DNA of 23,879 bases from an uncultured Erysipelotrichaceae bacterium (GTDB taxonomy: Bacteria; Bacillota_I; Bacilli_A; RFN20; CAG-826). A program made the translations under genes and the position numbers. Where the stretch lies: the NCBI GenBank assembly GCA_902799855.1, contig CADCCA010000009.1, positions 1 to 23,879 on the forward strand. The letters are read 5' to 3'. The notes beneath the pieces were generated by a model. That model was not told where the DNA came from. It ran no database searches and saw nothing but the letters and a program-made list of their open reading frames with translations. Of the stretch, positions 15,526-23,045 are shown piece by piece (the stretch's first letter is position 1; each line of letters starts with the position of its first letter).

Positions 15526-17364
15526 TTAATCCTTTTGTTCCACCATTTCAAAGTTTTCAATAATATCGCCTTCTTTAATATCATTAAAGTTTTCGATGAG
15601 CATACCGCATTCGTAGCCATTTTTCACTTCTTTAACTAAGTCTTTTTCTCTTTGTAAGGAAGCAAGTTTACCTTCATAAACGACAATGCCGTCTCTAATG
15701 ACACGGACACCACCAGTGGCTTTAATTGATCCATCAACGACCATGCAGCCAGCGATTGTGCCTAATTTAGATACTTTAAAGAGTTTTCTAATTTCGGCTT
15801 GACCATTGACTTTTTCCACCATTGTTGGGGCAAGCATACCTTTCATCGCCGCTTGAATTTCTTCGATCAAAGCATAGATGATACGATGCAATCTAATTTC
15901 AACTTTTTCTTCTTCCGCTTTAGCGCGTGTCTTGCTATCTGGTCTAACATTAAAACCATAAATAATAGCGTGAGACGCGCCTGCTAAAAGGACATCGCTT
16001 TCAGTGATAGCGCCACTACTAGCGCGGACAACATTAATTTTAATTTTATCAGTAGTGAGTTTTTCTAAAGAGGCCTTAACAGCTTCGGCACTACCAGTTG
16101 ATTCAGCCTTAACGATGATGTTAAGGTTTTGCATTTCACCAGTTTTAGATAAGTTAAATAAATCTTCTAATGAAGCAGCGCTTGTTTTATTTCTTTCAGC
16201 GGCTTCTTTTAAGAGTTTACGTTTTTGGGCGATGCTTCTTGCTTCGCTTTCTTCAGAGAAGGCCATGAAGCGGTCACCTGCTAAAGGAACTTCACTTAAA
16301 CCGATAACAGAAACTGGTGTGCTTGGTAAAGCGACATTTAAAACCTTACGGAATTCGTTAGTCATTCTACGAGCCTTACCATATGTGGTACCAACAACTA
16401 AATAGTCGCCTTCTTTTAAGGTACCGTTTTGCACTAAAAGCGTAGCTTTTGGACCTTCGTTCTTGTCGAGTTTAGCTTCTAATACTGTACCAAGAGCGTA
16501 TCTATCTGGGTTAGCTTTTAATTCTTTCATTTCGGCCACTAAAAGGATGCTTTCTAATAAGCCATCAATATTGGTTTTCTTTTTAGCAGAGATTTCAACA
16601 GCAATGACATCACCACCGAATTCTTCGCAGATGACATCGTGGGCAATGAGTTCGTTTTTAACTCTTTCTGGATCAGCGCCTGGTTTATCCATTTTGTTAA
16701 TGGCAACGATAATTGGGACACCCGCTGCTTTAGCGTGGTCAATCGCTTCCACTGTTTGGGGCATAACACCATCATCAGCGGCAACGACTAAGACAACGAT
16801 ATCGGTGACACCGGCACCTCTAGCTCTCATTTGGGTGAAAGCTTCGTGTCCAGGAGTGTCAATAAACGTAATCTTTTGGCCGTTAATTTCTTTTTGGTAA
16901 GCACCAATTTCTTGAGAAATACCACCAAATTCACCTTCGACTAAGTTAGAATTTCTAATAGCGTCAATTAAAGTGGTTTTACCATGGTCAACGTGGCCCA
17001 TAATGGTGACGACTGGTGGTCTTGGTTTTAACTTACTTGGATCATCGTTAATTTCGACATCTTCGAAGTGTTCAGCGGCGACGATAACCTTCTTTTGGAA
17101 GTCATAGCCAAACTCTAAACAAACTAGACCGATGAGTTCGTCATCTAAGATTGTGTTGATGGTGACCATCTTTCCTTGCATGAATAAGAATTTGATGACA
17201 TCACCAATTGGAACATTAATTGTTTTAGCGAGTTCACCAGCGCTTATTGCGCCTGTATAAACAAATACGCCACCGTTTACTTTTGTTTTGACACGGTCAT
17301 TTTTCACTTTTGTCGAAACGTTAGTTTCACGAGTGTTAAAATTGTTTTTGTTATTTTTAGCCAT
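15526..17364 (-). CDS. infB: Translation initiation factor IF-2 (short form)
   Basis: GTPase that places initiator fMet-tRNA on the 30S subunit and promotes subunit joining. I chose ATG 17364 (AAGAAGGTG ribosome site eight bases upstream) over an in-frame GTG at 17373. 612 residues, near the short end for IF-2: the long repeat-rich N-terminal region is absent. Visible: IF2-N domain (about 35-85), G1 GHVDHGKT (123-130), G3 DTPGHE (about 167-172), G4 NKMD (about 221-224), then domain II, domain III and the C-terminal fMet-tRNA-binding domain, with [21 protein letters not shown] near the end. It follows ylxR by 21 bases with no ylxQ gene between, and precedes rbfA by two bases. Confidence 0.97.
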   Translation of the reverse strand: MAKNNKNNFNTRETNVSTKVKNDRVKTKVNGGVFVYTGAISAGELAKTINVPIGDVIKFLFMQGKMVTINTILDDELIGLVCLEFGYDFQKKVIVAAEHFEDVEINDDPSKLKPRPPVVTIMGHVDHGKTTLIDAIRNSNLVEGEFGGISQEIGAYQKEINGQKITFIDTPGHEAFTQMRARGAGVTDIVVLVVAADDGVMPQTVEAIDHAKAAGVPIIVAINKMDKPGADPERVKNELIAHDVICEEFGGDVIAVEISAKKKTNIDGLLESILLVAEMKELKANPDRYALGTVLEAKLDKNEGPKATLLVQNGTLKEGDYLVVGTTYGKARRMTNEFRKVLNVALPSTPVSVIGLSEVPLAGDRFMAFSEESEARSIAQKRKLLKEAAERNKTSAASLEDLFNLSKTGEMQNLNIIVKAESTGSAEAVKASLEKLTTDKIKINVVRASSGAITESDVLLAGASHAIIYGFNVRPDSKTRAKAEEEKVEIRLHRIIYALIEEIQAAMKGMLAPTMVEKVNGQAEIRKLFKVSKLGTIAGCMVVDGSIKATGGVRVIRDGIVVYEGKLASLQREKDLVKEVKNGYECGMLIENFNDIKEGDIIENFEMVEQKD

Positions 17365-17385
17365 CAACAACACCTTCTTTCTTTA

Positions 17386-17637
17386 TTAAATTAATTCGAG
17401 CAATTGGTCGTAGATAATTTGACAATCTGCAACTCTTAATGCTTTTTCTAAAATATGACGCTTTTTTGCGTTAGTGATGACTTCTTTATCTCTAGATAAA
17501 TAAGCACCACGACCTTGGAGTTTATAAGAAGGATCAATCTTTATTTCATGATTAGGAGTCTTAACTACTCTAAACATTGATTCTCTTAGATAACTCTTTT
17601 TGGAATATGCACAAATTCGATAAATTTCTTTTTGCAT
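17386..17637 (-). CDS. ylxR: YlxR/RnpM family protein
   Basis: 83-residue basic protein with the family signature GRGAYLSRDKEVITNAKKR (about 42-60) and N-terminal RICAYSKKSYLRESMFRVV. Family knowledge: YlxR has been described as a nucleic-acid-binding protein and as a modulator of RNase P (RnpM) in B. subtilis. Its ATG overlaps the nusA stop by one base (TAATG). The usual downstream partner ylxQ (L7Ae-like) is missing. The only cysteines are one near the N-terminus (C9) and one near the end (C71). Confidence 0.92.
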   Translation of the reverse strand: MQKEIYRICAYSKKSYLRESMFRVVKTPNHEIKIDPSYKLQGRGAYLSRDKEVITNAKKRHILEKALRVADCQIIYDQLLELI

Positions 17638-19337
17638 TATCTATCGTCTTCGTAGTATTCATCGAATTCATCGTAATCGATGTCTTCGTCTTCGTATTCC
17701 TCTTCAGCTTCTTTGTCTTCTTCTTCCATTTGACGAAGTTCTTCTTCAGTGTAAATAGACATTCTTTCGCCGGTAGAAATAACAGGTTTAGTTGTTTCTT
17801 CCTCTTCTTCTTCGGCTTTCTTGTTATTCTTCTTGAAGTTCTTCTTACTTGGTTTATTAGCCTTACGAGCGGATTCGTCAGCAAGAGATTTTTCAAGGTC
17901 TTCGATAGAAGTTGTTGTTTTAACCTCTCTTCTAACCTCTTCAACTTTATTTTCAACTTTCGCTGGCTTTTCTTCTTTGGCCACTGGAGCTTCTTCGATG
18001 ACTGGAGTTTCTTCTACGACTGGGGCTTCAACTGGTTCAGCTTCTTTCTTTTCGACTTCAGCTTCTAAAGCTTCGTTTAAGTCCTCATCATCGTCATCAG
18101 TTTCTTCTTCATAAACACGGTCTTGAGGCGCAACATAGCCTTCTGGTAAACCTGGGAGAACACTGATTGGTGTATTTTGTTCTTCTTGGGCCACGCGGAT
18201 TTGCGCTTGTTCTCTTTTAGCGTCTTCAAGAGCTTGAACTTCTTCAAATGAAGTGTATTCTAAGTTATCTTCGAGAGCTTGTGATTCTGTTTTAACATCG
18301 ATGTTATAACCGGTTAATTTGACCGCTAAACGGACGTTAACACCACGACGGCCAATGGCTAAAGATAAAGAATCGTCTTTGACGATAACTGTGGCAGTTT
18401 TCTTTTCTTCATCTAAGACAATGCCTAAAGCATGGGCTGGTTTAAGAGCTTCCATGATATAAAGGGCAGTGTTATCGCTATAACCGATAATATCGATTTT
18501 TTCTTTATTTATTCCACCATTACCTAATTGGGAAACGATCTTTTGGATACGGCTTCCGTTAGGACCGATACAGGCACCAGCTGGATCGATTTTTGGATCT
18601 GGGCTATATACCGCAATTTTGCTTCTTTCACCGGCTTCACGCGCGATACCCATGATTTTGATTGTGCCATCATAAATTTCATGAATTTCTTCTGCACATA
18701 AGCATTTGAGGAAGCCTTCTTTGCTACGGGAAACAACGATGTGTGCACCTTTTGTGCCACTAGCGACATCGTCAACATAAATCTTAATTGTTTCACCAAC
18801 GATGAATCTTTCATCTCCGATTAATTCTTTCTTTGGTAAGAAGACTGATGTTTTAACGATGTTAACAGAAATGCCTCTTTCATCGACTTTTTCAACTTTA
18901 CCAGTAATGATGGTACCGATTTTGTCTTTGAATGTTTCATAAAGGATGCTCTTTTCTGCTTCTGCAAATTTTTGTTTGAGCATGCTCTTGACAGACATTG
19001 CTGTCGCTTTTCTTAATTCGTCAATTGGGGCTTCGATAATGAATTCATCGCCATCTTTATATTTCTTTTTGGAATCTAAAGCGTTGGCGTCTTCGACACT
19101 GATTTGTAAAAAATCATCTTCGACTTCATTTACGACGTCCTTAACTTGACATAATTCGATGGTGCCTTTTTCAGGATCGATACTCGCTCTGACATTAGCA
19201 TCATCACCGCCTAATTGTTTCTTGTAGGCTTTGATTAATGATTCTTCTAAAAATTGAAGAATTGTTTCTTTGCTAATTCCCTTACTAGCTTCAATTTCTT
19301 CTAAAGCGTTGAGGAAATCTACTGCGTTAATAGCCAT
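17637..19337 (-). CDS. nusA: Transcription elongation/termination factor NusA with long acidic tail
   Basis: Binds RNA polymerase and nascent RNA to control pausing, termination and antitermination. 566 residues. NTD (1-130), S1 domain (about 138-205, GTIITGKVEKVDERGISVNI), KH1 (about 235-285, GPNGSRIQKIV at 258-268) and KH2 (about 300-350, IGRRGVNVRLAVKL at 328-341). From about 360 a low-complexity, Glu/Asp/Lys-rich tail of about 200 residues follows, ending in EEYEDEDIDYDEFDEYYEDD. B. subtilis NusA stops soon after KH2, so this tail is an addition; several Gram-negative NusA have acidic repeats there, but of a different, folded kind. Ribosome site AAGGAGT. It lies between rimP and ylxR. Confidence 0.96.
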   Translation of the reverse strand: MAINAVDFLNALEEIEASKGISKETILQFLEESLIKAYKKQLGGDDANVRASIDPEKGTIELCQVKDVVNEVEDDFLQISVEDANALDSKKKYKDGDEFIIEAPIDELRKATAMSVKSMLKQKFAEAEKSILYETFKDKIGTIITGKVEKVDERGISVNIVKTSVFLPKKELIGDERFIVGETIKIYVDDVASGTKGAHIVVSRSKEGFLKCLCAEEIHEIYDGTIKIMGIAREAGERSKIAVYSPDPKIDPAGACIGPNGSRIQKIVSQLGNGGINKEKIDIIGYSDNTALYIMEALKPAHALGIVLDEEKKTATVIVKDDSLSLAIGRRGVNVRLAVKLTGYNIDVKTESQALEDNLEYTSFEEVQALEDAKREQAQIRVAQEEQNTPISVLPGLPEGYVAPQDRVYEEETDDDDEDLNEALEAEVEKKEAEPVEAPVVEETPVIEEAPVAKEEKPAKVENKVEEVRREVKTTTSIEDLEKSLADESARKANKPSKKNFKKNNKKAEEEEEETTKPVISTGERMSIYTEEELRQMEEEDKEAEEEYEDEDIDYDEFDEYYEDDR

Positions 19338-19349
19338 AATTTTTACTCC

Positions 19350-19796
19350 TTAAAATTTAATCGCTAAACGTACTTTTGAGACATTTTGTTTATTAATCTC
19401 AAGTGACATACTCCTTGTTTTCATTCTATAAGTGATGGTAAATGTCTCATCTTTGACACTAATTAAGTCACCTTCATAGATGTTTTCGCCCTTGATGGGG
19501 TTAATAAGATGAACGTGAACAAACTTACCGACATAGTTAGCGAGTTGTTCGACTTTTAAAGGCTTTTCTGCCCCTAAAGATGAGACATCTAAGGTGTAGG
19601 CCTTTTCAAATGGATTTAATTCGTCTAAATAGGCGTTTAAGACATTAGTGATTTCAACAATAGCGTTCATATCAATATCTTTAACGCGGTCAACGACAAC
19701 GCTTAATGTTTCATTAGCAAAAGAAAGGCTATAAAGTTCATAACCTTGTTCATTAAGTTTTTCGCTGATTAATTGTTTTAAAGTATTTAAATCCAT
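19350..19796 (-). CDS. rimP: Ribosome maturation factor RimP
   Basis: 148-residue factor for 30S subunit assembly. Typical order of motifs: LISEKLNEQGYELYSLSF (about 9-26), VEITNVLNAYLDELNPFEKAYTLDVSSLGAEKPL (about 46-79; the YxLDVSSxGxxxPL signature), and a C-terminal SH3-like domain beginning about 84. First gene of the rimP-nusA-ylxR-infB-rbfA operon; ribosome site GAGGGG. A terminator-like hairpin sits directly before that site. Confidence 0.95.
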   Translation of the reverse strand: MDLNTLKQLISEKLNEQGYELYSLSFANETLSVVVDRVKDIDMNAIVEITNVLNAYLDELNPFEKAYTLDVSSLGAEKPLKVEQLANYVGKFVHVHLINPIKGENIYEGDLISVKDETFTITYRMKTRSMSLEINKQNVSKVRLAIKF

Positions 19797-19812
19797 AGGT
19801 ACCCCTCAAAAA

Positions 19813-19846
19813 CAAAGAGTGGCTTTTAGCCACTCTTATTCAGAGT
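19813..19846 (-). promoter_or_regulatory. Attenuator-like leader of the rimP-nusA operon
   Basis: On the minus strand AAGAGTGGC-TAAAA-GCCACTCTT (19837-19829 and 19823-19815) is a perfect 9-bp hairpin followed by TGTTTTT, an intrinsic terminator shape. Just upstream, ACTCT (19846-19842) can pair with AGAGT in the left arm, so an alternative, mutually exclusive hairpin is possible. It lies inside the mRNA leader, before the rimP ribosome site. Confidence 0.55.
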
Positions 19847-19881
19847 ATATCGCTACTAGGCTTGCGCTTAATAGCACTATT

Positions 19882-19909
19882 ATTATATAGAAAATAACTT
19901 ATTTGTAAA
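19882..19909 (-). promoter_or_regulatory. Promoter of the rimP-nusA-infB operon
   Basis: On the minus strand -35 TTTACA (19909-19904), 16-base spacer, -10 TATAAT (19887-19882). It gives a leader of about 78 bases before rimP. Confidence 0.7.
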
Positions 19910-19977
19910 TATTTTTATAAAAATACTTACTACATAGATAGTCCACCAAGAAGAGCAAAATACTAATTCTCCAAATT

Positions 19978-20008
19978 AAAATAGCCCCTTTTGGAGAGAG
20001 GCTATTTT
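19978..20008 (-). terminator. Terminator of the DUF898 gene
   Basis: On the minus strand AAAATAGCC pairs with GGCTATTTT across a 13-base loop; the descending arm ends in TTTT and is followed by AATTT. Located about 20 bases after the DUF898 stop. The stem is A-rich enough at its base that it might serve both strands. Confidence 0.7.
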
Positions 20009-20028
20009 ATATTTTGATGCTCTTATTG

Positions 20029-20343
20029 TTATTGAGCAAAATATGTATGCTTTGTGATCCACTTTTTAAGTTTGATTGGGATCCACAAACCATAAATGCC
20101 CAATGTGATGATTGTTAATAAGAACCATTTAATCCAATTGCCAAACAATTGAATCGCTTTGCCATCAAAAGCTAATCTTCTGCCTTCAATAACTGTGTGT
20201 TTTGTTTCCCAGTTATAAAGCATACAGACTGCCCATGGATAGCAAATTCCCAAAGTCACAAGTGTGACTAAGAAACCTAAAATAGACCATCCAATTTTTT
20301 GAAGCAAACCACCATCAAAATAGGATTTGTTTTCGTCAGCCAT
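20029..20343 (-). CDS. Small DUF898-like membrane protein
   Basis: 104 residues with two hydrophobic segments (about 15-40 and 70-90). The pattern SYFDGGLLQKIGWSILGFLVTLVTLGICYPWAV and RLAFDGKAIQLFGNWIKWFLLTIITLGIYGLW looks like a repeated half-unit: FDG, a helix ending in TLGI-Y, then PW or LW. This matches the DUF898 (YjgN-like) family, whose function is unknown. A strong ribosome site (AAAGGAG) and its own promoter and terminator make it a single-gene unit between licD and rimP. Confidence 0.8.
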   Translation of the reverse strand: MADENKSYFDGGLLQKIGWSILGFLVTLVTLGICYPWAVCMLYNWETKHTVIEGRRLAFDGKAIQLFGNWIKWFLLTIITLGIYGLWIPIKLKKWITKHTYFAQ

Positions 20344-20363
20344 TATGTATCTCCTTTGATTTC

Positions 20364-20393
20364 ATTATAAGAGATGTTTTCTACGTATTACAA
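20364..20393 (-). promoter_or_regulatory. Promoter of the DUF898 gene
   Basis: On the minus strand -35 TTGTAA (20393-20388), 18-base spacer, -10 TATAAT (20369-20364), with a leader of about 14 bases carrying AAAGGAG. Confidence 0.55.
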
Positions 20394-20423
20394 CACAAAA
20401 ACAACGTTATTGGTCTTTTTTTG

Positions 20424-21290
20424 TCATTTTGGTAAATGGAAACATCTAATATGAGCGGTTTTTCTTTTGCGTTTCGGGAAATAATCAATATATTTTTCCC
20501 CATCATAATGCTTTAAACAGCCTTCGCCATATCTTTCTAAGCAAAAGCCTACGATATTGTTAAAAGAATAAAACTTATGGCCGTTAAATAGATATTCTTT
20601 AAATGGATAAATCATTTCTCTTGGATAGAGATTGACACTAGCTTTTTGAAAAGGGATGATCACTGACTGACAGACAAAGTTAGCGTTTTTATACTTGGTA
20701 GCCACCATTTTTTCTTCTTCTTTCATTTTCTTTTTAAGACCTTTGGGGTCAATATGAAGAATATCATCTTTGATGATATAAGAGACTGCTCTTCGCTGAG
20801 ATTTTTTGATTAACTTACGATGCGTTTTAGCGTCTTTCATTCCTATTAAAGCAACAATATCAACAAAGAAACCTTCATAACTTTTGGTGCGGTCAGGAAG
20901 ACACCAAAAGTTTTTATCTTGCATATAGCCATATTTCTTTTTGACTTTGATGGTTGGAATCAAAATGTTATAGCGAGGATCTTTTTCATAGCAGATATAT
21001 TCAAACTCTTCTTTAAGGTCTTTATCAAACGCTTCTATTAAACGAGGAATGTCAAAATAATCAACAGCGATATCGGCGTCATCATCCCAAGGGATGAAGC
21101 CTTGATAATTGTAGAGGCCTAAAGCGGTGCCAAACGCTAGAGCGTAAGGGATATTATTTTTACGGCAAATACGGTCGATTTCTAGCATGATGGAAAAGAC
21201 GATTTCTTGAATCTCTTTGATGCTAGTCTTCGTGCCGTCTTTATCTTTTCCTAAAGGGTATAGATAGTTATCAATGATATATTCACTCAT
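20424..21290 (-). CDS. LicD family phosphotransferase
   Basis: 288-residue protein of the LicD/fukutin-type nucleotidyltransferase fold. Signature in place: IPYALAFGTALGLYNYQGF (about 47-65) followed by IPWDDDADIAV (66-76), with the Asp cluster at 69-73 for metal binding. Family knowledge: LicD proteins transfer phosphocholine or similar groups from a CDP-activated donor onto teichoic acid or other surface glycans. The actual group and acceptor cannot be read here, and no choline uptake or licC-like gene is in the window. No membrane segment or signal peptide is visible, so it probably acts on the cytoplasmic side. Its ATG overlaps the stop of the preceding membrane protein gene (ATGA). Ends with TGA. 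No clear terminator follows. Confidence 0.88.
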   Translation of the reverse strand: MSEYIIDNYLYPLGKDKDGTKTSIKEIQEIVFSIMLEIDRICRKNNIPYALAFGTALGLYNYQGFIPWDDDADIAVDYFDIPRLIEAFDKDLKEEFEYICYEKDPRYNILIPTIKVKKKYGYMQDKNFWCLPDRTKSYEGFFVDIVALIGMKDAKTHRKLIKKSQRRAVSYIIKDDILHIDPKGLKKKMKEEEKMVATKYKNANFVCQSVIIPFQKASVNLYPREMIYPFKEYLFNGHKFYSFNNIVGFCLERYGEGCLKHYDGEKYIDYFPKRKRKTAHIRCFHLPK

Positions 21291-22315
21291 TTAAGATTCA
21301 ACTTTCCATCCGTGGCTTCAACATATTCAATAGCGGAGTTATCCATCCATCCTTCACCTTTTTCAATAGCGTTCCACTCCTCTAAAGTACCGGCGAAAGT
21401 AATGCTTTTTAAAATGGAAGCGTGATAAAAACACTTATCACCAATCTTTTTAACAGTGCTGGCGATTGAGACTTTTTCAAGATTGATACAGTTAGAGAAA
21501 GCACTATCTCCTAATGCAACAATACCTTCTGGAATTAAGGCCTCTGTTAATAAGTTTTCGTTTTCAAAAGCTTTATCACCAATGGTATAAGTTCTCTTTG
21601 GGAAGTTTTTGAGATATTGATAAATCAATGAATCCTTTTTAGCGAAATCTAATGGTTTTGGTTTGTATTCAAGAATGTAGACTCTGCGTCTCAATGTTTT
21701 TTTATAGATTTGGGAAAGAATAATCGCTAAGGCTAAGAAAGCGAGAATAAGAATGAAAGGTGTGATAAAGAATCTAATATGATCCATGATATTGCATTCA
21801 ACAAACATCTTCCTACAAAGTAGGAAATATAAGAATAACATCAAGATAAACAACGAGAAGAATGTCGTCACAGAATGCGCCATTGCGGAAATCATTAAAG
21901 TGTTTTTAGCGTGACCTCTAAATAAGAAGACTAAGCCATAGAAAAGGACTACTAACGCAAAAATCACACTAATAAGTAATAGAGTTACGACAATGATTTC
22001 CATCGTTGGTTGATTTTCAGCGATTAAAGAAAGCAATGTCAAAGCCCCGTTATAACTACTAACTGAAGCGCTAAAGCGATCGAATTCTGGATTATACAAA
22101 CCTTTGACCCAGTGACGAATGACATAACCGATAAAATTTAAACCGTTCATATCCACTCTTTCTCCACCAGCGGGGAAGTAAGCAAATATTGGTAGGAATA
22201 AGAATGCTACAAAAACACCGATAACAGCGAACGCTAAAATAGCGCTCCACATAATACCTTTGCAGTGCTTTTCATAGACTTTATTAGCCGGTATCTTACT
22301 ACGGTCAATTTCCAT
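21287..22315 (-). CDS. Four-helix membrane protein with BspA-like leucine-rich tail
   Basis: 342 residues in two parts. Residues 1-205: four hydrophobic helices (about 21-47, 104-133, 141-167, 182-203), with a loop of about 55 residues between the first two. Residues about 240-335: BspA/LRR_5-type repeats: IGDKAFENENLLTEALIPEG, LGDSAFSNCINLEKVSIAST, IGDKCFYHASILKSITFAGT, ending with EEWNAIEKGEGWMDNS, a pattern common at the end of such repeats. With four helices and a short N-terminus the repeat part and N-terminus should be on the same side, probably the cytoplasm (inference). LRR_5 domains are usually surface-exposed adhesin parts, so this is unusual. Overlaps licD by four bases; a joint role in envelope work is plausible but unproven. 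Confidence 0.75.
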   Translation of the reverse strand: MEIDRSKIPANKVYEKHCKGIMWSAILAFAVIGVFVAFLFLPIFAYFPAGGERVDMNGLNFIGYVIRHWVKGLYNPEFDRFSASVSSYNGALTLLSLIAENQPTMEIIVVTLLLISVIFALVVLFYGLVFLFRGHAKNTLMISAMAHSVTTFFSLFILMLFLYFLLCRKMFVECNIMDHIRFFITPFILILAFLALAIILSQIYKKTLRRRVYILEYKPKPLDFAKKDSLIYQYLKNFPKRTYTIGDKAFENENLLTEALIPEGIVALGDSAFSNCINLEKVSIASTVKKIGDKCFYHASILKSITFAGTLEEWNAIEKGEGWMDNSAIEYVEATDGKLNLK

Positions 22316-22334
22316 ATATTATCTCGTAGGTAAC

Positions 22335-22363
22335 ATTATATGCTAAAAATGAAGAAATAACAC
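22335..22363 (-). promoter_or_regulatory. Possible promoter of the LRR membrane protein-licD pair
   Basis: On the minus strand a perfect -10 TATAAT (22340-22335) lies 19 bases before the ATG; the -35 region is weak (TGTTAT or GTGTTA). The short leader holds only a poor ribosome site (CGAGAT). Confidence 0.4.
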
Positions 22364-22386
22364 CCACTAATATGCGATGCACACAA

Positions 22387-22410
22387 AAAGAAAAGCGGGA
22401 AAACCGCTTT
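22387..22410 (-). terminator. Terminator of the pepC-HAD unit
   Basis: On the minus strand AAAGCGG-TTTTC-CCGCTTT forms a 7-bp stem followed by TCTTTTTG. It begins four bases after the HAD phosphatase stop codon. Confidence 0.85.
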
Positions 22411-22413
22411 CCA

Positions 22414-23043
22414 TTAGTCTAACAATTCACTGAGTGATTTGATGCGTTTATATGGAGCATCAATATATTCATCATCTCTATCTAGTAAGATAGGTGTTAC
22501 TCCAGCGTTAACTGCGGCTAAGCAATCATTAAGTGAATCTCCGATATAACAGATGTCTTTTTTATCGCCTTTATATTCGAGCATTTCTAACGCTTTTAAA
22601 ATTGGTTCTGGATGGGGCTTTGGATTAGGAGCTTCTTCATTACCTACTAAAACTTTAAAGAAATCTTTTTGCATATCAAATTTCTTCAAAACATCTCTCA
22701 CGTGGGGAACATTATTGGAGGTGACAATACCCAAATCTGCTTCCATCATTCTTAAATCGATAACGGTATCGTAGGTATCATCATAGATGTTAGTGAGGTT
22801 AACACTCTCTTGTGACCTGACATACTTTTCGATGTAGCTAACGAATACACGCCACTTCTCTTTTGGGGCGCCGATGCGTTCATAGCTGACTGGTATTGGT
22901 TCACGAGTGAAGCCTAAAACATCGTCTTCGTTAAAGGAAAAACCAATTCCTTCATAAGCCATTTTAAAGACGTATTTAGAAGAGGGAAGCGTATCAAATA
23001 GCGTTCCATCAAAGTCGAATAAATAGACGTTATATTTTTCCAT
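22414..23043 (-). CDS. HAD-superfamily phosphatase (PpaX/Gph-like)
   Basis: 209 residues with all four HAD motifs: I FDFDGTLFDT (D10 and D12 as nucleophile and acid), II GIVTSNN (about 108-114), III NPKPHPEP (about 134-141) and IV YIGDSLND (about 159-166). An alpha-helical cap lies between I and II. Family knowledge: such proteins hydrolyse small phosphoesters such as phosphoglycolate or pyrophosphate; substrate cannot be assigned. I chose ATG 23043, where the family sequence begins; an ATG 33 bases upstream would add an unlikely extension overlapping pepC. It starts two bases after the pepC stop with no ribosome site, so it depends on translational coupling. Confidence 0.88.
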   Translation of the reverse strand: MEKYNVYLFDFDGTLFDTLPSSKYVFKMAYEGIGFSFNEDDVLGFTREPIPVSYERIGAPKEKWRVFVSYIEKYVRSQESVNLTNIYDDTYDTVIDLRMMEADLGIVTSNNVPHVRDVLKKFDMQKDFFKVLVGNEEAPNPKPHPEPILKALEMLEYKGDKKDICYIGDSLNDCLAAVNAGVTPILLDRDDEYIDAPYKRIKSLSELLD

Positions 23044-23045
23044 TA

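Noticed and set aside
16004..16900. Plus-strand open frames opposite infB
   Set aside because: They lie within a well-identified infB gene, have no ribosome site or recognisable domain, and are expected shadows.
17577..18114. Long plus-strand open frames, Phe- and Ser-rich, opposite the end of nusA
   Set aside because: They are reverse-strand images of the Glu/Lys-rich nusA tail; composition is low-complexity and no start signal or family match is visible.
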